Shown here: piece by piece, positions 54,642-64,000 of the stretch
Position numbering within the stretch: the first letter of the stretch is position 1
Layout: the number at the start of each line of letters is the position of its first letter
Assembly: GCF_022394535.1 (NCBI RefSeq)
Contig: NZ_CP089414.1
Coordinates: forward strand, 3,658,001 to 3,722,000
Direction of reading: 5' to 3'
Length of the DNA: 64,000 nucleotides
Source: Dyella terrae
Lineage (GTDB): Bacteria; Pseudomonadota; Gammaproteobacteria; Xanthomonadales; Rhodanobacteraceae
Notes under the pieces: model-generated
What the model was told of the DNA's origin: nothing
What the model saw: the letters and a program-made list of their open reading frames with translations, nothing else
Database searches by the model: none
Position numbers and translations under genes: made by a program

Positions 54642-57600
54642 GTGAATACGATCTACAGCAAGATCTGGAACTCGGCGCTGGGCGCCGTGGTGGTGGCTTC
54701 CGAGCTCGCACGTATGGCGGGCAAGGGACGTCAGCGTAGGGCGCGCACGCTCACTGTCACAGGTGTGCTCGTGCTGAGCATGGCCATGGCGAACGGTGTG
54801 CAGGCGGGGGTGACGCTGCCCACTGCGACGCCACCGACCACCACGCCCGCCAGTGGCACCACGACGACCGTGGTGGATCCCACTGGCGCCGTCGCAATTT
54901 CCGGTCCCGCCAGTGGCGGTACGACGACGGCATCGACCGCCGGCAGTAACGATGTCGCCGTGGGTTCCGGCGCAGTGACGTTGGGCAGCAATGGCACGGC
55001 GGTGGGCGCGGGTGCGCAATCGCAGGGTGACAACGGCACCTCGTTGGGTGCCGCCGCCAATGCCGTGGGTAACGCGGCCGTGGCAGTAGGCGCCAACGCC
55101 ACCGCCACGGGTGCGAACAGCACGGCGGTCGGTACCGGCGCGCAGTCGCAAGGCGACAACGGCACGGCGGTGGGTAGCGCTGCCAACGCGGTGGGTAACG
55201 CCGCTGTCGCTGTGGGTGCGAATGCCACGGCGACCGGCATGAACAGTGTGGCGCTCGGTGCAGGCGCTGCTGCAGCGACGGATAGCAGTATGGCTTCGGG
55301 GCAGGGCGCGCAGGCGACGGGCTCGGCGGCCATGGCCATGGGCGCGGCCGCCGGCGCAACCGGCTCCAACAGCATGGCGCTGGGTCAAGGCGCGCAGGCG
55401 ACGGCGAGTAACAGCATCGCGCTCGGCAACAGCACGGTGGCCGCCAGCTCCAGTTCCATCGCCATGGGCAGCAGTGCCAGCGTTACGGGGGTCTCCAGCA
55501 GCGTGGCGATCGGCCCGGGTGCGTCGATCACCAACCAGACGTTGGCGGGCACCACGGCGTTCGGTTTCTACCGCAACGATGTTGCGATGGGTAACGGTGC
55601 CTCTCTGTATGCGGCGACGAGTTCCGTGGCGATCGGTGCACAGTCGTTCGTCGGTGATACGTCTGCGACGCCTGCGCTGGTGACCTCTGCTACGGCGGTG
55701 GGTGTTGGCTCCAGCGTGCAGGCCTCCTATGGCACTGCGATTGGTGACATCGCTAGCACGTCAGGTACATACGCCACCGCAGTGGGCTACGGTGCGAGCA
55801 GCGTCGGCAATACAGCATCTGCGTTCGGCAGCGGCGCGAGCGCGTTCGGTGCGGGTTCCACGGCGCTTGGCGGAAATGCTCAGGCCAATGGCGCGGGTAG
55901 CATTGTCATCGCGGGTGGCGGCAATGGAGGCGGTGCTTACTCCGGCCCCAATTCGCCCAATACCGTGGTGATCGGCAACAGCGCCGAAGCGGTGGAAACG
56001 ACAGACAGCAATGGCAACGCGCAGTTGGTGAGCAACAGCGTAGTGATCGGCAGCAACGCCATCTCGTATGGCGGCTTGAATGGCATCGCCATCGGCAATA
56101 CCGCTGGCGTGGCGCAGGGCAGCATCGACGCTATCGGCATCGGTACGCGTGCCATCGGTTACGGCGAAGGCTCAGTGGCCATGGGTGCAGGCTCTTATGC
56201 CATCGGGCCGGGTTCGACTGCCGTAGGTGGATGGTTGGACATCAATGGAACCGGCGTCGTTACCGGCGCAGGTTCTGGCACTACGGTTTCGCCTGGCGTG
56301 GGTTCCAGCGCGTTTGGTGCCGGTGCGGAGTCGATCGGCGATTTCAGTGTGGCCATGGGCGCGGGTGCCACGGCGGCGGGTAGTTCAACGGGCTATCCCA
56401 ACGCCAATCGTGCGGGTTACACCAATGCGGATCAAACCGCGGGCGCTATTGCCATTGGCTACGAAAGCTATACCAACGGCGATGGCAGCGTCGTGATCGG
56501 TCGTAATGCGCTCGCCAATGGATCACCTGATGGCAGCCTGATCAACGGCACGGCCATCGGTTCGCAAAGCGTGGCCTGGGGCACCGGCGCCGTCGCTATC
56601 GGCAGCAGCGCGGTCGCTGCGTGGACCAACGATCAGGCCATGGGCACCAATGCCTACGCGGGCGGTGGCACGGGTACGAACAACATGGCTATCGGCAATG
56701 GCGCGACGGCCGGTGACGCCTTGCGTGGCACCGAGAACAGCCAGAACCCGCCGCTGCCTCTGCCGAATATCAGTGACACGATAGCCATTGGCGCCTCGTC
56801 CAGCGCCACAGCCAATCAAGCGATGGCGCTTGGCGTGAGTGCGTCGGCGGCTGGCGTGCAGGCGCAGGCATTCGGTAACAACGCCATCGCCAATGGCGTT
56901 CAGAGCATGTCCAACGGATACATGGCCGATGCCGAGGGTGACTACTCGATGGCTCAGGGCTCGGGTGCCTATGCCGCGGGTACGGGTGACGTTGCGCTCG
57001 GTAGCGGTGCAGTGGCAACGGGTGCCAATGGCATGGGGACTGCCGTGGGCTATGGCGCAACGGTGACGGCACAGAACGCCGTGGCGATCGGTGCGAACTC
57101 AGTGGCTGATCGCGACAACGCGGTGTCGGTGGGTGCGGCGGGTGCGGAACGCCAGATCATCAACGTCGCTGCGGGCACGCAAGCGACCGATGCGGTGAAC
57201 CTGTCACAGCTGCAAGCGGCGGGGTTGGTGGATGGCAACAACAATCCGCTCACGGCGGTGACTTACGACGACGCCACCAAGGCGGGCATCACGTTGCAAG
57301 GTGCCAACGGCACGCAGATCCACAACGTCGCTGCTGGCGTAGCACCGATGGATGCGGTGAACATGGGTCAGTTCACCAGCGCGACCAGCACCATCAACGG
57401 CGAGCTGTCGACGCTCACCACCGACTTCACCACGCTGACCCAGCAACTGGGCGCGGGCGGTGGCGGCATGCCCGGCACCTTCGCGGTGAACGGCCAGGGT
57501 GGCAGCATGACCAACGCCAGTGCCAACGGCGCCAATACGGTGGCGATCGGCAATGGCGCAGCGGTCGGTACCGGTGTCAGTGGTGACAACGGCACGGCGG

Positions 57601-58352
57601 TCGGCGGCGGGGCACTCGCGCACGGTCCCAATGACACCGCCTTCGGTGGCAACGCCAAGGTAAATGCCGACGGCAGTACCGCCGTGGGCGCCAACACCAC
57701 CATTGCTGCTGCAGCGACCAATGCAGTGGCAGTGGGTGAAAGCGCGTCGGTGACAGCGGCTTCGGGCACGGCGGTTGGTCAGGGTTCGTCCGCCAGCGCC
57801 ACCAATGCAGTGGCACTGGGTCAAGGGTCGGTGGCTAATCAGGCCAACACCGTATCGGTGGGTACGGCCACCAACCAGCGCCAGATCGTCAACGTGGCCG
57901 CCGGCGTGAATGCTACCGATGCCACCAACGTCGGGCAGGTCAGTGCACAGGTGACTCAGGCACTGCAGACCGCCAAGACGTATACCGATGCGTCATCGCA
58001 GCAGGCGGTGCAGTCGGCCAATGCGTATACCAACCAGGCCATTGCCAATTACGACGCAAACTCCGGCATCGGTGCGCTGCGTCAGGAAATGAATGATCAG
58101 TTCAACAACGTCAACCAGCGACTCGATCGCGTCGGTGCGATGGGATCGGCGATGGCGCAGATGACGGCAAACACATCGAACCTTGCGGGCGACAACCGCG
58201 TGGGCTTCGGCGCCGGCAACTACAACGGCCAGGGGGCATTCGCTGTCGGCTATCAGCGCGCGTTCGCCAGCAGCCACGCCAGTGTGTCCGTGGGTGCTTC
58301 GGTGTCGGGTTCCGAAACATCCGTCGGCGTTGGCGGCGGTTTCAGCTGGTAA
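54642..58352 (+). CDS. Trimeric autotransporter adhesin, YadA-like (TAA3)
   Basis: 1,236-aa surface adhesin, intact. The GTG at 54642, with GGAGG seven bases upstream, opens the extended signal peptide VNTIYSKIWNSALGAVVVAS. A very long YadA head follows (about residues 100-880), with at least forty short repeats of the SxAxG type (NGTAVGAGAQSQGDNGTS, NSMALGQGAQATASNSIALG). Neck motifs (RQIINVAAGTQATDAVNLSQ; RQIVNVAAGVNATDATNVGQ), a coiled coil and the YadA anchor (VSVGASVSGSETSVGVGGGF, then SW) complete it. The last third is nearly the same protein as in TAA2. Divergent from the kinase gene; a terminator follows the stop. Confidence 0.92.
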   Translation: MNTIYSKIWNSALGAVVVASELARMAGKGRQRRARTLTVTGVLVLSMAMANGVQAGVTLPTATPPTTTPASGTTTTVVDPTGAVAISGPASGGTTTASTAGSNDVAVGSGAVTLGSNGTAVGAGAQSQGDNGTSLGAAANAVGNAAVAVGANATATGANSTAVGTGAQSQGDNGTAVGSAANAVGNAAVAVGANATATGMNSVALGAGAAAATDSSMASGQGAQATGSAAMAMGAAAGATGSNSMALGQGAQATASNSIALGNSTVAASSSSIAMGSSASVTGVSSSVAIGPGASITNQTLAGTTAFGFYRNDVAMGNGASLYAATSSVAIGAQSFVGDTSATPALVTSATAVGVGSSVQASYGTAIGDIASTSGTYATAVGYGASSVGNTASAFGSGASAFGAGSTALGGNAQANGAGSIVIAGGGNGGGAYSGPNSPNTVVIGNSAEAVETTDSNGNAQLVSNSVVIGSNAISYGGLNGIAIGNTAGVAQGSIDAIGIGTRAIGYGEGSVAMGAGSYAIGPGSTAVGGWLDINGTGVVTGAGSGTTVSPGVGSSAFGAGAESIGDFSVAMGAGATAAGSSTGYPNANRAGYTNADQTAGAIAIGYESYTNGDGSVVIGRNALANGSPDGSLINGTAIGSQSVAWGTGAVAIGSSAVAAWTNDQAMGTNAYAGGGTGTNNMAIGNGATAGDALRGTENSQNPPLPLPNISDTIAIGASSSATANQAMALGVSASAAGVQAQAFGNNAIANGVQSMSNGYMADAEGDYSMAQGSGAYAAGTGDVALGSGAVATGANGMGTAVGYGATVTAQNAVAIGANSVADRDNAVSVGAAGAERQIINVAAGTQATDAVNLSQLQAAGLVDGNNNPLTAVTYDDATKAGITLQGANGTQIHNVAAGVAPMDAVNMGQFTSATSTINGELSTLTTDFTTLTQQLGAGGGGMPGTFAVNGQGGSMTNASANGANTVAIGNGAAVGTGVSGDNGTAVGGGALAHGPNDTAFGGNAKVNADGSTAVGANTTIAAAATNAVAVGESASVTAASGTAVGQGSSASATNAVALGQGSVANQANTVSVGTATNQRQIVNVAAGVNATDATNVGQVSAQVTQALQTAKTYTDASSQQAVQSANAYTNQAIANYDANSGIGALRQEMNDQFNNVNQRLDRVGAMGSAMAQMTANTSNLAGDNRVGFGAGNYNGQGAFAVGYQRAFASSHASVSVGASVSGSETSVGVGGGFSW
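57984..58075. repeat. 92-bp inverted repeat, right copy (in TAA3)
   Basis: Exact reverse complement of 47056-47147. The first mismatch after the block is at 58076, and identity resumes beyond it (CTGCGTCAGGAAATGAATGA in both). The two copies face each other across about 11 kb carrying the sedolisin and two-component genes. Confidence 0.85.
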
Positions 58353-58355
58353 GGC

Positions 58356-58381
58356 GAAAGGGCGCCGCATGGCGCCCTTTC
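58356..58381 (+). terminator. Terminator-like hairpin after TAA3
   Basis: GAAAGGGCGCC (58356-58366) and GGCGCCCTTTC (58371-58381) are exact reverse complements around GCAT, starting 4 bases past the TAA3 stop. The stem ends in CCCTTTCC with only a short T-run, so it should terminate moderately well. The subtilase gene starts 28 bases later. Confidence 0.7.
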
Positions 58382-58408
58382 CATGCCCATCAAATTGGAG
58401 AGATATGC

Positions 58409-60338
58409 ATGAATCGTCTAACACTTGGCCGCATGGCCGTCCTGGCTGCGGCACTGGGTTTTTCCACGGCGCACGCCGCATCGATCGTCACCAGCACCGG
58501 CGCCACCATCAACGCATCGACCATGGGTGCGAATGACACGATCGACGCCTTTATCGTCACCTATCGCGACGGCACCGCCGAACGCAGCAACGCCAATGCC
58601 GTCGAGCAGAATATCGGCGTGGCCGTGACGCGCGCGAAGCTCGACGCGGCATCGCAGAAAGCCACACCCTCGAACGCCGTCAGCGTGCAGTGGAAGCGCA
58701 AGCTCGGCATCGGCGCCGATGTGGTACACACCAGTCGCAAACTGAGCCGCAATGAAGCAGTGGCGCTGATGCAACAGATCGCTGCCGATCCGGCTGTGGC
58801 GCACGTCGAGCCCGACGTGCGCATGCACATCGTCAAGGACATCGCGGCCAGCACAGTAAAGCCGGATGCCGTGGGCACCAGCACGCCCAACGATCCGTAC
58901 TTCTCCTATCAGTGGCACATGCGTCCCGGCACCGGTACGGTGGAAACCATCGGTACCGACACGACCGGCTACGCTAACTATGGCGGCAGCAACGCGTCCG
59001 CCGCATGGCTGAACTACGACGGCACCGGCGTGGTGGTGGCCGAGATCGATACCGGCGTAACGCAACACCCCGACCTCAACCTGGCGTTGGCGAACGCCGG
59101 TTACGATTTCATCACCGCCGCAGCGACGTCCGGCCGCGCCACCGATGGCCGCGTGCCGGGTGGTTGGGATACGGGGGACTGGACGACAGCGGCCATGAAT
59201 TGCGGCATCGCGAACAGCAGTTGGCACGGGACGCATGTGTTCGGCACGATCGCGGCAGTCACCAACAACGGCGTGGGCGTTACGGGCGTGGCGCCGGGTT
59301 CGCAAGTCATGCCGCTGCGCGCACTAGGTCACTGCGGTGGCGCGACTTCTGATATTGCCGATGCGATCACCTGGGCCTCGGGGGGGGGCGGTGCCCAACA
59401 TGCCGGCGAACCCCAGTCCCGCGCAGGTGATCAGCATGAGCCTTGGCGGTCCTGGCACCTGCGAGGCGACGGATGCTTTCGGTAGCGCCATTGCCGGTGC
59501 TATCTCGCGTGGCGTCACCGTGGTCGTAGCCGCCGGCAACAACACCGACAACACCGCGAACTACTCGCCGTCGAGCTGCCCGGGCGTGATCACCGTGTCG
59601 TCGGTGGGTATCACCGGCAAGCGCGCGTTCTATTCCAACTACGGCAGCTATGTATCGATCGCAGGACCCGGTGGCGGCATCTACGCCAACGATGATCCCA
59701 CCCAGACGACGACGCCGGACGCGGGCTTCGTATGGTCCACACTCAACGACGGCACGACCGCACCCGGTAACCCGATCTACGGCGAAATGGCCGGCACCTC
59801 GCAGGCGACGCCACACGTGGCGGGCGTGGTGGCCTTGATGATCGGTGCGGTGAAGGCTGCGGGCCAGCCCGCGCTCACGCCGCTGCAGATCCAGGAGGCA
59901 CTGATTTCCTCGGCCCGTGTGTTCCCCGTCAGCGAGGGTGTCGCCTTTGGTAGCGGCGTCGTCGATGCCAATGCGGCCGTGCAAGCCGCGCTGAGTCCGA
60001 CCATGACGGCACTACCATCGACGCTGGTAAGCAGCACGCCGGTAACGGTGGCGGGCAATGCGGGTACATCGCTGATCTACAGCATCACGGTGCCGGCCAA
60101 CGCCACCAACCTCACCATTCGCACCATCGGTGGCACGGGGGATGTGTCGTTGTACGCGAAGGTCGGCGTGCCGGTGGCACCCAACGGTTCCAACGCCGAC
60201 TTCTCGTCGGCCAAGCCGAATACCAACAACGAAGCGATCGTGCAGACGACGCCGGTCACGGGCACGTGGTACGTGCGCGTGACCGGCGTCAAGACCTTCG
60301 CCAACGTGCAGCTCACCGCGAGCTACACGGCGCACTGA
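58409..60338 (+). pseudogene. Subtilisin-like S8 serine protease with PPC domain, frameshifted at a G9 tract
   Basis: Secreted subtilase. Signal peptide (MAVLAAALGFSTAHA), propeptide (inhibitor-like, VVHTSRKLSRNEAVALMQQI), catalytic Asp in VVVAEIDTGVTQHPD, His in SSWHGTHVFGT, oxyanion Asn in VVAAGNNTDN and Ser in GEMAGTSQATPHVAG, then a C-terminal PPC domain (LIYSITVPANATNLTIRTIG, GDVSLYAKVG) like that of the sedolisin. The frame breaks in a run of nine G residues (59380-59388). The first frame reads ASGGGGAQH, whereas with eight G it would read ASGGAVPNMP and run straight into the rest of the protease, for 643 codons in total. As read, the product lacks the catalytic serine. Slipped-strand variation or a homopolymer miscall are the main explanations. 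Confidence 0.88.
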
Positions 60339-60352
60339 GAAAGGGGGCATGT

Positions 60353-60404
60353 CGCCCGGTTTCCCGACGGGTCCAGAACCGTCGGGAGCCGGGCGCGTGT
60401 TTTT
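60353..60404 (+). terminator. Rho-independent terminator after the subtilase
   Basis: The stem CGCCCGG..TCCCGACGG / CCGTCGGGA.CCGGGCG (60353-60370 and 60379-60395, with a small internal mismatch) is followed by GTGTTTTTA. It separates the convergent subtilase and M20 genes. Confidence 0.88.
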
Positions 60405-60405
60405 A

Positions 60406-61701
60406 TCAGGAGGCCGGCGTATTGAGATAGTCGAGCGTCGCCTGCAACATCGACTCCATGCCGATCTTCATCGCGCCCTCGTCCATGAAGAACTTCGGCG
60501 AATGGTTGGCCGGCGCCTTGAGTGCGTCCTGCCCGGTCGGCGTTGAGCCGACGAAGAAGTACACGCTGGGCACTTCCTTCGCGAAATAGGCGAAGTCTTC
60601 CGAGGCCATCCACGGCTTCGCCTCGATCACATGGTCGCCGCCGATCGCCTTGCCGATGCTGGTCCGTACGCGTCCCGCCAGTGCGGGATCGTTGACCAGG
60701 ATCGGGTTGCTGTCGCCCACCGGGATCTGCGTATCCACCGTGGCGCCGTTCGCTGCGGCAATGTGCTCTGCGATGCTCTTGAGGTTGTCGATCGCCTGCT
60801 GGCGCATGCCGGCATCGAAGGTGCGCAGCGTGCCTTGCAGCTCCACCTGATCGGGCACGATGTTGTAGCGGGCTCCGCCTTCCACGATGCCAAAGCTGAG
60901 CACGGCGGGTAGGTCGCCGATGTTGAGCTTGCGGCTGACGATGGTCTGCGCCGCGCTGATGATCTCAGCGGAGGTGACGATGGGGTCGACGCCGTTCCAC
61001 GGCATCGCGCCGTGTGTCTGCCTGCCATGCACCACCAGCTTGAACCAGTCCGAACCCGCCATGGTCGGGCCGGGACGCACCGCCACCGTACCAACGTTGA
61101 GCGAGCTGACCACATGCATGCCGAACATCGCGTCGGGCTTGAAGTCGCGGAACACGCCTTCTTTCAGCATCAGCGATGCGCCGCCTTCCTCGCCTGCCGG
61201 TGCCCCTTCTTCGGCGGGCTGGAACACGAACATCACTTCGCCGGGCAAATCTTTCTTCATGCCGGCGAGCACGGTGGCGAGGCCGAGCAGCATCGCGGTA
61301 TGCGAGTCATGACCACAGGCATGCATCACGCCGACCTGCTTGCCGCGGTACTCGCCCTTGGCTTTGGAAGCGAAGGGAAGATCTACCTCTTCGGTGACGG
61401 GCAACGCGTCCATGTCGGCGCGGATGGCGAGCTTCGGTCCCGGCTTGCCACCTTTGAGGATACCGACCACGCCGGTATGCGCGATGCCTGTGTGCACTTC
61501 CAGGCCCAGCTTCTTCAGCTGCGCCGCGACGAGGGCGGAGGTACGTGTTTCGCGGTTGCTGAGTTCCGGATGCTGGTGGATATCGCGCCGCCATGCAGTG
61601 ACCTGCGGCAGCTCACCCTGCACGAGTTGCGTGGTATCGGCGGCGTGGGCCGTGCCAGCGATGACGGTGGCAACGGCCAGGGCGAGCGAGGTCAGGCGCA
61701 T
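60406..61701 (-). CDS. Secreted M20 family amidohydrolase
   Basis: 431-aa exported member of the M20D amidohydrolase family (aminoacylase/IAA-amino acid hydrolase type). Signal peptide (LALAVATVIAGTAHAAD). Family motifs are WRRDIHQHPELSNRE, AIRADMDALPVTE, MHACGHDSHTAMLLG, VFQPAEEG, GMHVVSSL and the late metal ligand region SPKFFMDEGAM. It removes acyl groups from amino acids or small peptides in the periplasm. The ATG at 61701 is chosen for the signal peptide and an upstream GGAG. Confidence 0.9.
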   Translation of the reverse strand: MRLTSLALAVATVIAGTAHAADTTQLVQGELPQVTAWRRDIHQHPELSNRETRTSALVAAQLKKLGLEVHTGIAHTGVVGILKGGKPGPKLAIRADMDALPVTEEVDLPFASKAKGEYRGKQVGVMHACGHDSHTAMLLGLATVLAGMKKDLPGEVMFVFQPAEEGAPAGEEGGASLMLKEGVFRDFKPDAMFGMHVVSSLNVGTVAVRPGPTMAGSDWFKLVVHGRQTHGAMPWNGVDPIVTSAEIISAAQTIVSRKLNIGDLPAVLSFGIVEGGARYNIVPDQVELQGTLRTFDAGMRQQAIDNLKSIAEHIAAANGATVDTQIPVGDSNPILVNDPALAGRVRTSIGKAIGGDHVIEAKPWMASEDFAYFAKEVPSVYFFVGSTPTGQDALKAPANHSPKFFMDEGAMKIGMESMLQATLDYLNTPAS

Positions 61702-61863
61702 GGGATGTCTCCGCGTAAGGAACCCTGATCCTGGCAAGACGGATCAGCTTGCGTGGGTGCGCAGCACCATCGCACCGGCAGGCTACTCCGACCAAGGTCG
61801 ATAGCCCGAAGAGCGCCGCAAACCCAGTGCTATGCTCGGTTCCCGACCCCAGAGAACCCTGTC

Positions 61864-63543
61864 ATGTCCGGTGCGAGCTACGTCCACGGTGTCAGTTCGC
61901 AGCCGCTGCTTGGCGAGACGATCGGCACGTTGCTGGATCGCATCGCTGCGACTCATCCGGAGCGGCCGGCACTGGTGGTGCGCTCACAGGGCATCCGCCT
62001 CGATTACCGACAGTTTCATGCGGAAGTCGAACGCGTTGCCGCCGGGTTGCTTTCATTGGGACTTCAACGCGGCGATCGCGTCGGCATCTGGGCGCCGAAT
62101 CGCGCCGAGTGGGTGGTGTTGCAGTTCGCGGCGCCGAAGGCGGGGCTGATCCTGGTCAACATCAACCCGGCCTATCGCCTGCACGAGTTGGAGTACGCGC
62201 TCAATAAGGTGCGCTGCCGCGCCTTGGTATTGCCGCGTCGCTTCAAGACCTCGCATTACCTGGACATGCTGATGGAGCTGGCGCCGGAGATCGCGGTGGC
62301 GACAGCGGGCGAGTTGCAGTCCGAGCGCCTGCCGTCATTGCGCGAGGTCATTCTGCTCGACGACGAAGCCGTGCCGGGCACGCGGCCGTGGCGCGAACTG
62401 GCAGCGCGCGCCGACGATGAATCGATGGCTCACTTGCGCGCCACGGAAAGCCAACTCGGTTTCGACGACCCGGTGAATATCCAGTTCACCTCCGGCACTA
62501 CCGGCGCGCCTAAAGGGGCGACGCTCACGCATCACAACATCGTCAACAACGGTTTTTTTATTGGCGCCGCGATGCGTCTTACCGAGCAGGACCGGCTGTG
62601 CATTCCCGTGCCTTTCTACCACTGCTTCGGCATGGTGCTGGGCAATCTCGCCTGCGTGACCCACGGCGCGTGCATGGTGATTCCGGGTGAAGGTTTCGAC
62701 GTGCTGGCCACGCTGGAGGCGGTGCAGGAAGAGCGCTGCACGGCCTTACACGGTGTACCCACCATGTTCATCGCAGAGTTGGAGCATCCCGAGTTCGGTC
62801 GCTTCGATCTCAGCTCGTTGCGCACCGGCATCATGGCCGGTTCGCCGTGTCCCATCGAGGTCATGCGCCGCGTGGTGAGCGAGATGCATATGAGCGAAGT
62901 CACCATCGCCTACGGCATGACGGAAACCAGCCCGGTGAGTTTCCAATCCACCACCGATGATCCGTTGGAGCGGCGCGTCAACAGCGTAGGCCGCATTCAT
63001 CCGCACGTGGAAGTGAAACTGGTGGATGAACGCGGACGTATCGTGCCGCAAGGATCACCCGGTGAGTTGTGCACGCGCGGTTACTCCGTGATGCTCGGTT
63101 ATTGGGAAGACGAGGCGCTAACCCGCGAGGCCATCGACGAAGCACGCTGGATGCACACCGGCGATCTCGCCGTGATCGACGAGGCGGGCTACTGCACCAT
63201 CGTTGGTCGCCTCAAGGACATGATCATCCGCGGTGGCGAGAACATCTATCCACGCGAGATCGAGGAGTTCCTCTATACCCATCCCAAGGTGCAGGACGTG
63301 CAGGTGTTCGGTGTGCCGGATGAAAAATTCAGCGAGCAGGTATGCGCGTGGATTCGCCTGCGCGAAGGCTGCGAAGCTAGCGAGGCGGAGATCCAGAGCT
63401 ACTGCCGCCATCATCTGGCGTACTTCAAGGTGCCGCACTACGTGCGCTTCGTCGACACCTTTCCGATGACGGTGACGGGCAAGGTGCAGAAGTACCTGAT
63501 GCGCGAAGCCATGGTGGAGGAACTGGGTCTGCCGGTCGCCTGA
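61864..63543 (+). CDS. Acyl-CoA synthetase (AMP-binding)
   Basis: 559-aa ANL-superfamily enzyme activating a fatty or related acid to its CoA ester through an acyl-AMP intermediate. AMP-binding motif [16 protein letters not shown], the A5 region [11 protein letters not shown], the A7/A8 region [13 protein letters not shown] and [20 protein letters not shown], and the catalytic lysine in [14 protein letters not shown] are all intact. The ATG at 61864 gives the usual N-terminus; the longer frame upstream is not protein-like. The substrate is probably a medium- or long-chain fatty acid. Confidence 0.9.
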   Translation: MSGASYVHGVSSQPLLGETIGTLLDRIAATHPERPALVVRSQGIRLDYRQFHAEVERVAAGLLSLGLQRGDRVGIWAPNRAEWVVLQFAAPKAGLILVNINPAYRLHELEYALNKVRCRALVLPRRFKTSHYLDMLMELAPEIAVATAGELQSERLPSLREVILLDDEAVPGTRPWRELAARADDESMAHLRATESQLGFDDPVNIQFTSGTTGAPKGATLTHHNIVNNGFFIGAAMRLTEQDRLCIPVPFYHCFGMVLGNLACVTHGACMVIPGEGFDVLATLEAVQEERCTALHGVPTMFIAELEHPEFGRFDLSSLRTGIMAGSPCPIEVMRRVVSEMHMSEVTIAYGMTETSPVSFQSTTDDPLERRVNSVGRIHPHVEVKLVDERGRIVPQGSPGELCTRGYSVMLGYWEDEALTREAIDEARWMHTGDLAVIDEAGYCTIVGRLKDMIIRGGENIYPREIEEFLYTHPKVQDVQVFGVPDEKFSEQVCAWIRLREGCEASEAEIQSYCRHHLAYFKVPHYVRFVDTFPMTVTGKVQKYLMREAMVEELGLPVA

Positions 63544-63562
63544 TCAGGGCGGCGGAGGGGTA

Positions 63563-64000
63563 TTACTCGCCCCAGCGCACCGCCCGTCGCGACGGCATGC
63601 CCTGATGCGCGTCCAGCCACGCCGGCACGTCACCCGAGGGCAACGGGTAGGCGATGTGGAAACCCTGGGCCTCGTCGCAGGCCATACCCAGCACGCTTTC
63701 GTAGATGCTGGATGTCTCTACGCCTTCGACCACGACGCGGAAACCCATATTGCGCGCCAAGTCCGCGACGGAGCGGACAATGGCTTCGTCGTGTGGGCTG
63801 GTGCCCATGCCGCGCACGAAGGATTGGTCGATCTTCAAGCTCGTTGCTGGCATTTGCCGCAATGCGGCCAGATTGCTGTAGCCCGTGCCGAAATCGTCGA
63901 TAGCGATGCCCGCGCCGAGCTGGCGGATGGCAGTGAGGTGACGTCGCGTGATGGCGCTGTGTTCCATCAACGTGCTTTCGGTGAACTCCAGTTCCAACGA
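63563..64000 (-). CDS. EAL-domain cyclic-di-GMP phosphodiesterase (partial)
   Basis: C-terminal 145 residues of an EAL-domain protein whose 5' part lies beyond the right edge of the window. Visible are ELEFTESTLM (a catalytic-site glutamate), the GIAIDDFGTGYSNLAAL loop with the metal-binding DDFG, LKIDQSFVRGMG, the glutamate in VVVEGVETSS and a QGFHIAYPLP end. The key residues are present, so phosphodiesterase activity is likely. The full domain architecture cannot be told. Its nearness to a Clp-type site at 37878 is of interest because Clp responds to cyclic di-GMP in Xanthomonas. Confidence 0.87.
   Translation of the reverse strand, partial: SLELEFTESTLMEHSAITRRHLTAIRQLGAGIAIDDFGTGYSNLAALRQMPATSLKIDQSFVRGMGTSPHDEAIVRSVADLARNMGFRVVVEGVETSSIYESVLGMACDEAQGFHIAYPLPSGDVPAWLDAHQGMPSRRAVRWGE

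Overview
The window is high-GC gammaproteobacterial chromosome. The gene set (pssA of the phospholipase D type, ttcA, rdgC, YdcH, a Tad/Flp locus, YadA-like adhesins, sedolisin, tandem S10 carboxypeptidases) and the REP-type palindromes fit Xanthomonadales, most likely Rhodanobacteraceae (Dyella, Luteibacter or Rhodanobacter relatives). That placement is inference from gene style, not from a marker gene. I see no tRNA, rRNA, CRISPR array, intact insertion sequence or prophage.

Layout. 1-3746: a MarR regulator (5' end outside the window) and a FUSC/DUF1656/HlyD aromatic-acid-type efflux operon. 3859-11605: housekeeping genes, namely a frameshifted pssA, ydcF, a GNAT acetyltransferase, ydcH, ttcA, an aminotransferase, rdgC, a YgjP-like metalloprotease and an isoprenylcysteine methyltransferase-like membrane protein. 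11749-13345: an ECF sigma factor, a short putative anti-sigma protein and a secreted protein, joined by overlapping start/stop codons. 13428-24864: exported hydrolases (alpha/beta hydrolase, M1 aminopeptidase, two phosphoesterases, two tandem S10 carboxypeptidases) and small secreted or membrane proteins. 24945-37427: a complete Tad/Flp type IVb pilus operon on the minus strand, reading flp, tadV, tadE, rcpC/cpaB, rcpA/cpaC, tadZ, tadA, tadB, tadC, tadD, a DUF3613 gene and tadG, followed by a DUF2968 gene. The flp pilin (55 aa) is easily missed. 37428-60338: a surface-adhesion region with an AraC regulator, three trimeric autotransporter adhesins (TAAs), an OmpA-like protein, a sedolisin, a subtilase and a convergent two-component pair. 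60406-64000: an M20 amidohydrolase, an acyl-CoA synthetase and the 3' part of an EAL-domain gene.

Regulatory logic. Between the Tad operon and the AraC gene lies an AT-rich stretch carrying a perfect CRP/Clp-type palindrome (37878-37893). Between the AraC gene and the first TAA are four copies of an 11-bp motif at exactly 21-bp spacing (39089-39162), the geometry used by AraC-type activators. I propose a cascade in which CRP/Clp controls the AraC regulator and that regulator controls the adhesin, placed next to the pilus operon.

Reading-frame breaks. pssA, the first TAA and probably the AraC gene each break at an in-frame CTG-AGA, with the downstream frame resuming one base later at GA(C/G). 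The subtilase breaks at a nine-G tract. The first three could be assembly errors, true mutations or a recoding signal; the fourth looks like a phase-variable or mis-called homopolymer. TAA2 and TAA3 are inverted relative to each other and share a 92-bp identical block that could support inversion or gene conversion across about 11 kb.
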